The position numbers and the translations under genes are program-made. From Marisa cornuarietis (lineage: Eukaryota > Mollusca > Gastropoda > Architaenioglossa > Ampullariidae): 64,000 nucleotides of DNA. The stretch is taken from positions 7,179,501 through 7,243,500 of the forward strand of contig SMMW01000555.1 in NCBI GenBank assembly GCA_004794655.1, read 5' to 3'. This document shows, one piece after another, positions 40,801-50,338 of this stretch. The notes below the pieces were generated by a model that was not told the DNA's origin, made no database searches, and saw nothing but the letters and a program-made list of their open reading frames with translations. Numbering within the stretch: the stretch's first letter is position 1; each line of letters starts with the position of its first letter.

Positions 40801-43566
40801 CAACCTGGGCACTGACGATTTCCTGTTAAAAAAACAAAAACAAATGAAGCTAACTCAAAGGTTTAAAGTAGCTTAACACTATGTTTGAAGAAACTACTTA
40901 AGAAAAAAATTACATACAACTGTTACATCTCTTCTGGTATGTTTACCTAAGGAAATTTCTGCTTTGAAATTTGTTGCACTGAACAGCTAGTTATAGCACT
41001 GGTCACACAAGCTTGACCCATTGTAATGATGTCACAACTGTTGTTCGGGGTCACCATGCTAGCATTTAATATAATGATCTAATTTTTGCAACTTTATGTT
41101 GCTGGTCTTAATAACAATGTCATAAATTTCAGCAAATCCTAGACAAAGCCATTTTACCAGGAAAAATAATCAGAAAATTATGAGATTGTGGTACAGAATC
41201 TGCACTAAAACCTTCAGTGAAACCTGCTACCATCTGCAACATGCAAGAAGGGTTTTATTTCAGAGGCTTTCGTTGGAAATATTTTTAGGTTCAGTTCCTG
41301 ATTTTTGTTGTGTGCCCGTGAATACAATCAGCAAATTTAAAAAGAGCTCAGCGCAAATCCTACGATGGGGAAGGAGTGATAAGAAACAGATTTGGTAAAT
41401 GAAATTGGTTTTTCTTTTTATCTTTTTTAAGTGTGGGGTTTATCACAAGAAAAGGTAATGAAAAGTGCCAACATACTCTGTAAGGTTACTCATCTGAACA
41501 TTCTTTTTTTCCAACAACTTTTTACAAGAACTCTCAAGATTTGTCACACTTCGAAGAAAGGCTAAGCTATAACAAGGGGAAACGGATAGATGAGTGGTTA
41601 AAGCACTGGCGCTGGAATGTAGCGGCACACTAGTTTGATACCTATATGGCACAGCAAACCTTTGCCAGTCCAATCAAGTGTTGAAATGAGTATCCACTGC
41701 CACAGATGGTGGGGAAAATAAGGTAATGAGGGAGACAGACCAACTGCCCTCACAAAAAGCTCGCCCCAACAAACCTTTACCTAAGTTACAGCAACAAATG
41801 TGTTGTAATACGTGTTGGTATTATAAATGCAGCTGTCAGCCATTTCAGCTCATATGGCCACATGATCAACTACCACAAACAATGTGATGTCATGTGGTTT
41901 GGAGGCTAATTCAAAACGACAGAATAGGTGTGTACATCTAGTTTGTTGAGTTGATCAAAGTAAAAAAGGTGCCTTAATAAAGTGTTTTCTACAAGCTCAG
42001 GCGCTCATGTGTAATTTTTCCACATTTCTAGCTTATGCCACTATGCTACTGCTTGTCTAAAATGTTTAACATCTTTTTATGTTTTATGGTATTTAATCTG
42101 TGGATCTAGATCCTTGTTTTCATAATTATGCATCTGAGAGGAGGGACAACAATGTGACATAAATTGACTACTACATAAAATGGGGTGTTATGTTGTGGTC
42201 ATCACAGCATGTTTAGTTCAGTCTTTACATACTTTAAGTTTTGCCTGATGTCAATTAGACATGCAAAAAGCTTCTAAGAAATTGTTAAAATGATGTAATG
42301 AGACAGAAACAAGGCAGAATCAAAACAATGGCTTAGATAACGGTTATCATCCGGAATAAACCGCTTTCTAGCATCTCCAAGACACACCGGGTGTTCGCTT
42401 GTTCGATCTGGCTTCTCAGTTCCGCCCGGAACCGCTTCTCCTTGCCTCTTGTATTTTGGCAACATTATGATTCGGGCCACAGACCCAGCCAAGGGTGTAC
42501 ATTACTAAAATACTTGGAATGTCACACTAACAGCAATGATGCCTCTTTCACGAATCAACACCTGCAACTAATTAATCCTTCAAAAGTTGCTCGATCATTA
42601 TTTGGCGGATACTGCATCTGTCTTCGATTAGTCAAATATCACTAAAACCATGTCCAATGGGACCAGTATAAGATTTAAAAAAAAAAGAAGCGAAGATCCA
42701 TAGTACTTCTCTGGTTTAAAGCTAGTAGCAAGATTTGAATCTGTTGAATTTCAAATTGTTCTGTCATGATCCATTTTCTTATTCGTCAGCACTTTTCATT
42801 GTAATGTTCCCGACCTAAGCGCGTCAGTGGAGAAACAAATATTTACCGCTTCTGTAGAACAGCAAACATATATCCAGGCTCGTGCGATCGAACCAGTCAA
42901 TATGTTTACAGCAATGTTATAATGCAGTAAAGGTCTTCGGAGAATAATACATTCTGCCAGCGCTACTCTGTTTAAGGGTTTATTTTAAAATGGTATGGTA
43001 GGCCTAAACAAATCGTATGATGGATGACATCCTTGACTGTGTATTTTATTCTCTCGTTTTTCTACCTTTAGCCATCACGGTACCGTGAATTAGGATAAAT
43101 ACACAAAACGTGACATCACTCATGTTTTCACAAACAAGATTGTTTACCTACCTTCAAAAAATGCTGCCAAACTTTCCTCCAGCTCTGCAAAGTACACAAT
43201 CGTGATTTCATCCCCAGTTGGGCATATTGGGTCATCTCTTCTGTCCACAGTAGAAGGCAGGCTAGTTTCCCTGAGAACCTTTTGCAGAAGAAAGAACTGC
43301 TTTTCCACTGGGCATCCAGCACCGCTAGGGGCCTTCTGGTCACTGCTTGTGATGTTTAAGCCATTCTGCAAACCGCGGCGTAAACAGTCGTATCTGAAAC
43401 CATTTTGCGACAGAATATCAACATCAGCATCGTGGTTGATATGGCAAGTGATGCAGAAGCAATCATTTTTCAGTGAGGGCTGAATTTTTTCGCACGTCGA
43501 GTGGTCGCAGAGAGACTTCCACTTTCCCTCGAAAAACCCACGCTGAGAAAACATTTTCATATCCAT
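31286..43566 (-). CDS. CARNS1: carnosine-synthase-like ATP-grasp ligase, complete gene of nine coding exons
   Basis: Exons in transcript order: 43566-43152, 40822-40311, 40051-39844, 37773-37703, 37159-36928, 36170-35908, 35780-35400, 34919-34601 and 31857-31286. All introns are GT-AG, all phases agree, and they join to 990 codons plus TAG. Vertebrate CARNS1 is roughly 830-950 residues. The C-terminal half is the ATP-grasp catalytic domain: a pre-ATP-grasp segment from IVLVDSNPEHFARRQVHVF (residue about 568), an ATP-binding lobe LPAILKLEYGSSAVGVKQV (about 697), EGTEHDVDLAMFEGQVMAAF and SDNGPTRLP (about 750), and the metal-binding strand RLVEINARMGGFYLREW (about 838). Family function: ATP-dependent ligation of beta-alanine (or GABA) to histidine, giving carnosine or homocarnosine in the cytosol. 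The substrate of the invertebrate enzyme is not shown here. The chosen start ATG (43564-43566) is the first in frame after an upstream TGA and sits in ACAATGG, a good Kozak context. Confidence 0.92.
31858..34600 (-). other. CARNS1-like intron 8 carrying a DNA transposon
   Basis: 2.7-kb intron. It contains a CA run (31861-31874) forming the acceptor tract and the 1.25-kb TIR element at 32881-34131. The rest is AT-rich and unremarkable. Confidence 0.85.
32881..34131. mobile_element. 1.25-kb terminal-inverted-repeat transposon, non-autonomous
   Basis: The left end TGTCACCCTCCACGACGAAA and the right end (reverse complement TGTGACCCTCCACCACGAAA) match over about 38 bp with three or four differences, continuing into ATGAGTCTT-AGTCG. 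TA flanks both ends (32879-32880, 34132-34133). No open frame longer than 80 codons and no transposase motif, so it is a MITE-like or internally deleted element. Superfamily uncertain; the TA duplication suggests Tc1/mariner-type integration. Confidence 0.8.
34601..34919 (-). CDS. CARNS1: CARNS1-like exon 8 (ATP-binding lobe)
   Basis: 319 bp, acceptor TTCACAG and donor AAAG|GTAAGT. It encodes VPLPAILKLEYGSSAVGVKQ, HSFVLMSRLEGTEHDVDLAM and FVSDNGPTRLPLCSETTAAM. The lysine in ILKLEYGSSAVG is the expected ATP-phosphate contact. Confidence 0.96.
35400..35780 (-). CDS. CARNS1: CARNS1-like exon 7
   Basis: 381 bp, phase 0 at both ends, acceptor CCCACAG and donor CAG|GTAAGG. It encodes IVLVDSNPEHFARRQVHVFL through VRITSPDELVNAVKQ, including LVAEGLGLTRTPSYTAAMAA. 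This is the Rossmann-like lobe preceding ATP-grasp. Confidence 0.95.
35908..36170 (-). CDS. CARNS1: CARNS1-like exon 6
   Basis: 263 bp. The acceptor is CTTACAG and the donor AAAG|GTTAGT. It encodes GMDYILTSINDAIMPLVIEV then NAHDCLYASS (an ExN-type strand), and NKVILVVGAGGFSKRNIWKD, which opens the C-terminal module. Confidence 0.92.
36928..37159 (-). CDS. CARNS1: CARNS1-like exon 5
   Basis: 232 bp. The acceptor is GTTCTAG and the donor ATTG|GTGAGG. It encodes VLTGVADASAPFGGAKTIGT, SLETTLRRWGVTDSKRQQEI through GIGAQTEMI. The open frame continues past the donor to a stop at 36845, but splicing at 36928 gives the phase needed by the next exon. Confidence 0.88.
37160..37702. other. CARNS1-like intron 4 with a LINE 3' remnant
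   Basis: 543-bp intron between exons 4 and 5. The + strand segment at about 37580-37658 contains AAGCGCTTTGTGTCCAACTG and GAAAAGCACTATATAGATGT then an ATTATCATTATC end, which resembles a CR1/L2-type 3' terminus. Short open frames overlap it but are not splice-supported. Confidence 0.6.
37580..37658 (+). mobile_element. LINE 3' tail remnant in a CARNS1-like intron
   Basis: GCGCTTTG...AAAGCACTATATAGATG followed by an ATTATCATTATCC end. Antisense to the host gene. Confidence 0.5.
37703..37773 (-). CDS. CARNS1: CARNS1-like exon 4 (71 bp)
   Basis: Short exon between TTGCAG (37774-37776 CTG on +) and GTATGA. It encodes RELSFRIRAIVCRTPQNGAR then LTQ, phase 2 in and phase 0 out. Both flanking exons require exactly these phases, which strongly supports it. 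Confidence 0.88.
37774..39843 (-). other. CARNS1-like intron 3
   Basis: 2.07 kb, AT-rich. No exon-like or repeat structure recognised. Confidence 0.8.
39844..40051 (-). CDS. CARNS1: CARNS1-like exon 3
   Basis: 208 bp. The acceptor is TTTTGGCAG and the donor GAAG|GTCAGT. It encodes VVVKPFGSYWNSCKGVSFHD, then SIIEAVLDLSSRIDRSDGIL and VESFHSVF. VVVKP...G followed by ILVESF is the arrangement of an ATP-grasp central lobe. Confidence 0.88.
40311..40822 (-). CDS. CARNS1: CARNS1-like exon 2
   Basis: 512 bp. The acceptor is TTTAACAG (40823-40825 being CTG on +). It begins NRQCPGCVLLLMTTSWATRE and ends DSMKPYKK in phase 0. The donor is AAAAAG|GTCCTG, a weak but GT-type site. Joining here gives PYKK followed by VVVKPFGSYW, which reads as a continuous ATP-grasp-like strand. 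Confidence 0.85.
40823..43151 (-). other. CARNS1-like intron 1
   Basis: 2.3-kb intron carrying a family B SINE at 41575-41790. The remaining sequence shows no recognisable feature. Confidence 0.85.
41575..41790 (+). mobile_element. tRNA-derived SINE, family B (antisense in CARNS1-like intron 1)
   Basis: The head GGATAGATGAGTGGTTAAAG and B-box-like TAGTTTGATACCTATATG are followed by GTAATGAGGGAGACAGACCA and ACTGCCCTCACAAAAAGCTC, shared with 27355-27620 and 50185-50338. Confidence 0.8.
43152..43566 (-). CDS. CARNS1: CARNS1-like exon 1 (start codon)
   Basis: 415 bp, ending in GAAG before GTAGGT (43146-43151), phase 1 out. It encodes MDMKMFSQRGFFEGKWKSLC through EITIVYFAELEESLAAFFEG. It is relatively Cys-rich (CDHSTCEK, CFCITCHINH). 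The open frame extends ten codons upstream to a GTG but there is no earlier ATG. Confidence 0.85.
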
Positions 43567-44853
43567 TGTTCGTCGTCTGCTCGACTTCGCCGGCACTGAT
43601 TTATTTTTCTCGCCTCAGAAGGGCCGTCAGTTACGCAAAAATATTTCTGACGTAGTTTGAGTAGCTTCGAAACCACGATCCTTTTTTAAAAAAATAAATG
43701 AGTCAGTTAAACTGTTAGTTCTTCACCAAAAGGGTAATAATAAAGTCAACACATCCACACAGAGCGTAGGCTGCAGCAGTCATGCGCACTCCCAGGTTTA
43801 TAAGCTTGGACTGCGGCGAAACCGGGCAGAACCAGCCTATTCCAGTCAATCTATCAACACGATGGAGAGGTTTCAGTGGATCCTTCTTCACCGCAAAGCT
43901 TTCAAACCACGCTATGGCTGTACTGAGCACCTTTTCGCTTCTCCCGTGCCTCTTGCCGCAGTATGATTCCCCGTACGCACGTCGCTGGGTTATATGAGAA
44001 TTATGAGGTAGCAGAGTACACGCGCACACACTTGATCAAGTGCTACTGAATGTTGTTATGAACTCGACGCTGATTGGATGCCGAGAACCGGCTGGCGGTC
44101 AGCATACACGACATGACGATTCCCCTCGCCTGTGCTCAGTCCTTCGGAAACTGCACGAGCATGTATCTCCGCCCTGTCAGTTCCTGCCAGGCAGGTTACT
44201 TTAACACACCAAGTGCGCTCTTTTGTATATTCTTCGTTATCGATCATGAAACGACTGTGAAGTATCTTTTTTGTTTTAACGGGAATCATGTAAGCACAAC
44301 TTTCTTCAACTGAGCATGCGTAAAATGCACTACAAACCCATAATCAGTATGCCATGTTAACTGTTCAGGTGTTACTACGCATGTTATTATTTTCTGTTTC
44401 TCACAAGTGTGCGCGCACACACACTTTAAAATACAGATTCATTTATTCACGAGAGATGTAAAACAACAACAACAACAACAAAAAAAACTTAATTCGGAAC
44501 ACGTGCGTATAACTCGGGACTGGGTGGCCGTCAGTCTTACCTGCTGGGTCAAATTTTAACCAATGCTAAAATATGCTAAAATGTCCTTATCAGCCGGTTC
44601 ATTAAAGGCAGGTGATTAATGCCACACAACTCCACGCCCCAGCATCCCCATTTGTTTAGTCTCCTCAGTTCCACTCACCTAGCTCTGTTTAATGGGATGC
44701 TTCTGTTCAAGAAGCTTTACACAGCTGAGACATTTTTAGTTAAACCCATTTCGTCACTGGCGGAACACGAGGAGTACCACATGAACAGTTTACATGGCGC
44801 TTGCTGTGTCCTTTCAGCATAAGCCATGCTTGGTAGGATGCGAACCGGGTGCA
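43567..44853. other. region upstream of the CARNS1-like start; probable promoter area
   Basis: No TATA box in a convincing position and no second gene. It contains a CA run (44415-44424) and an (AAC)n tract at 44463-44482. The 5' UTR and promoter of the minus-strand gene must lie here or further right but cannot be fixed from sequence alone. Confidence 0.4.
44463..44482. repeat. (CAA)n microsatellite
   Basis: About six AAC/CAA units followed by an A run. Confidence 0.9.
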
Positions 44854-45082
44854 CTACCATCCCTCAATACAAATGACATCCGCAAGCAAGAACTTGGTGA
44901 CCAGCTCGTCTATTTTGGGGTTTAGGTGGGGGTAACGACTTCCCACGGTGACGAACGATAACAACGCAAAGAACATTTTGAATTCGTTGAACCAGTTATC
45001 TACAACTGTGCACTGCATCGATACTGTGAACGATGCAGGATCGGTTACTTCAAATGTCGGGTCGTACGGTGTGTGCCGATGG
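44854..45082 (-). other. unrecognised protein-like exon candidate
   Basis: On the minus strand, ATATTTTCAG (CTG at 45083-45085 on +) is followed by 76 codons to TAG at 44854-44856: HRHTPYDPTFEVTDPASFTV, SMQCTVVDNWFNEFKMFFAL and LNPKIDELVTKFLLADVICI. Composition and alternating hydrophobic pattern look protein-like, with a good acceptor. I do not recognise a family, and no companion exon was found upstream within 1 kb (the LINE begins beyond 45245). It could be a terminal exon, a gene fragment or a chance frame. Confidence 0.3.
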
Positions 45083-45244
45083 CTGAAAATATAAACTGAA
45101 ACACAACATGTGTTCACACATACTGCCACAAACAGATCCGTGTCAGCTCGACTGCTTGAATACATGTACCCTTGCGGTCACAATTGAAACTCGCCACAAC
45201 CTATCCCGCTTGCCGCGAGGTGTCGCCCCAGTTACTTTGACCCT

Positions 45245-46930
45245 TTAATAATAATAATAGTGAAGATTTTTATAGCGCATATTCACACTCGTAGAGAGTA
45301 TGCTCTTAGCGCTTAAAACGGGGAAGAGACGTGGACTAAGTAGATACAGAACACAGGGGACGAAAGAAAACGACAGTACTGACAAAAACAGATAACAAAA
45401 GGCATCAAGTAACAGGAACAGAGAAAAATAGTGATGGGTAAAGTAGCAAGAGGGAAGGGGGGGTAAGGACTAGCATTGTGGACTAGGAGTAGTGCTCAAG
45501 GAAGAGGTGCGTTTTCAGTGCAGATTTGAAGGATTCAATTGTAGGAAGGTGGCGGATATGGAGAGGAAGAGAGTTCCATTGTTTTGCAGCACAGTAGCCA
45601 AAAGTCCTGTGACCATATGTTGTTGTTCTGGTGACAGGAACAGTCAGAGTACGGTTGTCAGAGGAAGAGCGGAGTTGTCTGGCCGGAGAGTAAGGGATGA
45701 GAAGTTCAGAGAAATAGTCAGGACAGGAGCCAGCAAAGAAATTAAAACACAGCACAGACAGTTTGTACTGGATGCGAGAACGGACGGGTAGCCAGTGTAG
45801 AAAACGAAGGAGAGGTGTGACATGGTCCCGTTTCCTTGCTCTAAGTACCAGACGTGCAGCGGAGTTCTGTACTCTCTGGAGTTTCTGAATGAGGGATGAG
45901 GGGCAGCCTGCCAGCAAGGAGTTGCAGTAGTCAAGTCGTGAAAGAACAAACGCACAGACAAGAGTGTTGGTGGCACGTGTAGAGAGAAAGTGACGGATGG
46001 CACTGATCTTACGGAGCTCATAGTAGGCAGACTGACAGACAGCTGTAACATGTTTATCAAGGGTCATGTCTGCGGTGACAATAAATCCCAGATTCCTAAC
46101 GGATGACGTGAAGGTGATGTTGCTGTCGCCCACCTTGATGTGATTGGGCAGACTGACTAGTGAAGGTTGATGTCTTCTTCTATGGCACAAGAGGGCTTCC
46201 GTTTTATCATCATTTAGTTTAAGCTTGTTTTTCACCATCCAGCCCTTGACATCACTAATACAAGCTTCTAGAGAGCTAATAGCAGAGTGAGACTCAGCCA
46301 GTGGAATAGAACAGTAAAGCTGCGTGTCATCTGCATAGGACTGATGAGACACCTGGTGAGACCGGATGCAAGATGAAAGTGGTTTAGTATACAGGATGAA
46401 CAGGACTGGGCCAAGTACTGAGCCTTGGGGAACGCCACAGAAAAGTGAAGCAGGGCGAGATGTCTGACCATCGACTACCACAGTCTGGGTCCTATCAGTG
46501 AGATAGGAGTTGAACCATGAGAGGGCAGGTCCAGAAATCCCGTAGAGGGTGTGGAGTCTGTGAAGAAGCAGAGAGTGGTCTATAGTGTCAAATGCAGCAG
46601 ACAGGTCCAGTAGGGTTAATGGAGAAACATCACCACTGTCAAGAGCAGATAATATGTCTGTTGTTACTTTAATAAGAGTGGTCTCAGTGCTGTGGAAAGG
46701 TCTATATGCCGACTGAGCTTGTGGAAGAAGATGGTGGTCTTGTAAATAGGCCCAGAGCTGTGTCAAAACTATTTTCTCTATGATCTTAGAGAGAAAAGAC
46801 AAGTTGGAGACTGGACGGTAGTTGTTTAGCACATTGACATCAAGCGTGGATTTCTTTAGAAGTGTTTGTGTTTGTCGGTATGAGGAAGATAACACCAGGG
46901 TGTACTTTGTCGTTTTGTTGCAGAAGAGTT
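45245..46930 (-). mobile_element. non-LTR retrotransposon (jockey/CR1-like superclade), 5'-truncated
   Basis: Runs leftward from a breakpoint near 46.87-46.93 kb to a 3' terminus with TATTATTATTATTAAAG at 45245-45259. It contains one long open frame (45483-46895) and a 235-bp 3' UTR. The endonuclease domain and start of ORF2 are absent. Upstream of NNYRPVSN the frame stops resembling the family, which marks the truncation. The intact frame implies a recent insertion. Confidence 0.9.
45483..46895 (-). CDS. reverse transcriptase of a truncated LINE (C-terminal part of ORF2)
   Basis: 470 codons without interruption. RT motifs in order from the N-terminus: KKSTLDVNVLNNYRPVSNLS (RT motif 1/2 region), then LLDLSAAFDTIDHSLLLHRL (motif A, catalytic Asp), GVPQGSVLGPVLFILY (motif B) and SYADDTQLY (motif C, YADD). 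Further on are the thumb/connection region LRKISAIRHFLS and a C-terminal HIRHLPTIESFKSALKTHLF then LEHYS. It would copy its own RNA at a nicked target. The element lacks the endonuclease and its promoter, so this copy is most likely inactive despite the clean frame. The first dozen codons (MLSSSYRQTQTLL) are probably host DNA read through. Confidence 0.92.
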   Translation of the reverse strand: MLSSSYRQTQTLLKKSTLDVNVLNNYRPVSNLSFLSKIIEKIVLTQLWAYLQDHHLLPQAQSAYRPFHSTETTLIKVTTDILSALDSGDVSPLTLLDLSAAFDTIDHSLLLHRLHTLYGISGPALSWFNSYLTDRTQTVVVDGQTSRPASLFCGVPQGSVLGPVLFILYTKPLSSCIRSHQVSHQSYADDTQLYCSIPLAESHSAISSLEACISDVKGWMVKNKLKLNDDKTEALLCHRRRHQPSLVSLPNHIKVGDSNITFTSSVRNLGFIVTADMTLDKHVTAVCQSAYYELRKISAIRHFLSTRATNTLVCAFVLSRLDYCNSLLAGCPSSLIQKLQRVQNSAARLVLRARKRDHVTPLLRFLHWLPVRSRIQYKLSVLCFNFFAGSCPDYFSELLIPYSPARQLRSSSDNRTLTVPVTRTTTYGHRTFGYCAAKQWNSLPLHIRHLPTIESFKSALKTHLFLEHYS

Positions 46931-47394
46931 CGAGTGTTTATGCAGCTTTCTTGATCCTCACGAGAAATTACGGCTTTTTATAATTTATCGTAGAGAAAAA
47001 GGATCACTTTCATTTGCTATTCTGAGAAAAAATAGTTCAGAACGAGAAATTTTGTACAGAAAGGATTAGCTAATACGGCATGTGACAGCAGAACGAATTT
47101 TTAAAAGTTCGTAATGTTTGGATAGAGGTATACACATTGCACCGTCCAAATTTCACCGTGACCAAATACAACAATCTACCTGGATTGAGAACAAGTCGCA
47201 ACTTCGGAGACTTTGAAAGGCCAGCTGCCCTTGGTTTCCCAGTTTGCCCCCAGGGCAACGTTTTACCTCGGTTCATAACTACGGCCCGGCGTTTTGTTTC
47301 AGACATAGGCAAAAAGGAAATGAACAGGTACTCCGGGTACGAAGGCCGATATCCAGTCTTTGCTCTATTTTGAGAAAGTAGTCCATGCCTCACC

Positions 47395-47612
47395 CGTTAC
47401 TCCCCTCAACTTTCAATCGTTGGGGAGCGCACTTTTTTCGTCTCCCTATCGTCACCTCCCTCGTCTCCCTCACGACGCTACCTTTCCAAACTCTGGTCAA
47501 GTGAACCCGACGTTGGGGTAAGTCCGCATGCGCTATGCAGGTATCAAACCAGCGAGTGTGCGCGCCTTTGGCTTCGAACGCCAGTGCTGTATCCACTCAG
47601 GTTACGCTTCGT
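47395..47612 (-). mobile_element. tRNA-derived SINE, family B
   Basis: On the minus strand the head reads GCGTAACCTGAGTGGATACA (A-box) and GGTTTGATACCTGCAT (B-box). The body includes GTGAGGGAGACGAGGGAG and GCTCCCCAACGATTGAAAG, as in the copy at 27355-27620. Confidence 0.82.
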
Positions 47613-50184
47613 TGTTCTCTGTCACCTGAGAGTGTCACCACAAAATTAAAGATGTCTAAAATACAGGAGAAAGGAAATTATTTTTGCATCTATGTATAGG
47701 TTATATATATAACTATAACATAGTTTCCTATATAGGGCCTACATGTTTCTTTTATTTATTCTCAGTATTTCTTTTATTACACCCTGGTACTAGCCACTCG
47801 CTGTCATCTACTCGAAGGAAAACAGTTGTTACTGACGTTGTGATATTTGGTTTTTGTAAACGATATTTCAGTAAACCCGTCCGTGAAACCGTTGCTTCTA
47901 TATCTAAATAATTACCCAATTATTTTCTGGGGGAGGGGGGAGGAGGCAAAGCACAAACAATTCCTAAATTTCATCAGAACGAACACAGCAAAGAGGGGTA
48001 ATGTGTAACCATTGTGTGCATGCTATTCTTTCAAAAAGGAATTTCGAAGAAGTGTCCCAGACCTAACCTTAAACCTGCCAGCCGTTCTCGAGACTCTCAT
48101 CACACAATCTGAACCTCTAACCCCATTCTGTCGCCCTAGATATTGCTATACACGGCATAGCATCATCTCCTTCCTCCCACCGCCACCACCACTGCTCTGG
48201 GGGTTCAACACACCGATCCAGGTAGTGACAAGGTGGTCCAGACTTTTTTCAAGGACTGCACGTCCTGAAAATTTACCAGAGACAGTCAAGACGAAGGAGA
48301 TGAGAGGAATACCCTTTCATCCACATTTACCAACAACGATGACATATCTGCCCTCTGGGAAGAGGGAGAAAGGGAGAGGCTACCACCTCCCGGTCACATT
48401 GTCACCATGTTCTTCTCGCACGCAAGACTCCTACACACAGTTCGCGCATGCACGCGTGCAAACACACTCGTGTTTGAGCTTGAATCACACAGCAACACTA
48501 CACAACTAAAAAGCGGAAATTAAAATGTAATTTACCGCTACCAAACAATGCTGACAGCAATCAAGCCATGATTTAACACTCTGATTGATCAGCTATGTTC
48601 ACATGGCAGCAACAGGGGCTAGCAAACGCAATGTTCGATTTAAGCGTCCTCTCGAATTTCATGCATTTCAGACTTAACAAGTTTTTAAGCCTATTTGCTA
48701 GTTTTATATAAAATGGTCGGAAACAATGAAATGTACGTTGTGATCAATGAACGTTGATCAATAACCAAGCACTCTTTGCACACTTCGGCTGATTTATGAG
48801 GGAGATTATGGGCGGCAGCATGCAGAAACCATCTCCATCGCCCTAAAAAGGCGCTAAGCACGGAATAACAGCAACCAAATTCTTTGGCGGTTCGACAACC
48901 CTGATCGGTGCGCAAGATGCGTATCGTTTTGTGATATCTGCTGCAGCTTAAGTTAGCAACTGATTAACAATATCACCCAATCTTTTGCAGAATGGGCAGA
49001 AACTGAAGCAGTTTTTCGACCCCAGAGATCTTAAAGTGAATCTTAGTGCCAGTAAAGAGTGGTAATATCAAAAATGATTGCGAAATCAATAGTTTCTTCC
49101 TGGCAAAAGCTTCCAGTAATCTCTGCTCTTATTATCGATAATTTCAATGTCGGTGCATCCCACTTTACATCACCGCCACGTTGTCCTTCGCAGGCAGAGC
49201 TTCTCGGCAAATGCCTCGCCACGTGCGAGCTAAGCGACGCCTGCTTGCGCTAGCAACATCCATATACAGGAGGTGATACAACGAAGGTGGTGCGAGAAAC
49301 AAAAGAGGAAGCCCATGTCATCATTTGGATAATGAGGTCAAGGTCAAGGTTGAGGCCAGTTAACGAAGCACTTTCACGTGACAAGGCTTCCATGCAGCAA
49401 TGAGGCAGAAGATCAGCAGGCGATTTCACCGACTGCCAAGATCTGCGTCAGAAGGGTTAACGGGCAGAGAATGGGAAACTTTTTCAGTCTTCTCATTGAA
49501 GAAGAAAAAGAAGAAAAAACAGGCACGAGACAGCCTGAAATCTGCGGAGTACAGGAGGTTTTTCCCTCGTTGGCATGGGAGGATGAAGATCGAGCTTCCA
49601 GGATGCAATGTTGCGAAGACAGGAGAATGCGGCAGCTCAGGGAAGGGAGGGGAGGGGAGGGAGGTCACCACCAGCGCTCGATGGGGAACACGTCACAGAC
49701 CAACTTCCCGACCCTGTGTGCACACACACACACACGCAGGCGGGCGTGTTTGCTGGGAGCTGCGTGCATACAGATTACACGTGTACCGCTGAAAACAGTG
49801 TGACGATCACTCGTGGCTGCCAGTTTTGGTGGCGGACCGCCCCCCTGACCTTGTCCTTCAGAGGGCTCTGCTTCCCCCCCCCCTCTGTCATTTCAGAGCT
49901 GGCATAATATCAGATCCGTCTCGAGACTGCCACGATCTCATGAGATTTACCGTCACATGTCCAGCCTCTGCAGGAAACAACAGAATTTCTGACAAATAAT
50001 ATGCCCCAAGGATAAACAAACAAACAAACAAAGTGAGAAAAAGATCGTAGCAAGCTGAGAGTATAAAGTACTTCCAACCATCCAGGGCAAACCGGAACAA
50101 ACCAGACAAGTTATCGTCGTCGACTTGCAACATCCCTAATTAACTGTGACAACTCCTCCACAGTCCTTCCGGGTGTACTCAAGG
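47613..50184. other. intergenic DNA, no gene recognised
   Basis: Several open frames of 100-165 codons (48012-48509, 49378-49803) are Pro/Ser/Arg-rich with no recognisable domain and no splice context. A purine-rich A/G tract lies at about 49497-49525 and another at 49640-49670. Confidence 0.6.
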
Positions 50185-50338
50185 TAAAGCAACGAAAAGG
50201 GAGGGGAGATAGGCACTGCCCTCAAAAAAGAAAATAATAAAGAGGCTGGTCCCGAGAAAAGTGTATTCTCTAACACTTCAACCCCCACAACGACCTTAAA
50301 AAAAGAGGAAGGTTACGGGCCGACCTTTACATACGCAA
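50185..50338 (+). mobile_element. 5'-truncated SINE, family B (3' half only)
   Basis: GGCACTGCCCTCAAAAAAGA, then GGCTGGTCCCGAGAAAAGTG, CTAACACTTCAACCCCCACA and ACGGGCCGACCTTTAC correspond to the 3' half of 27355-27620. The tRNA-like head is missing. Confidence 0.75.
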
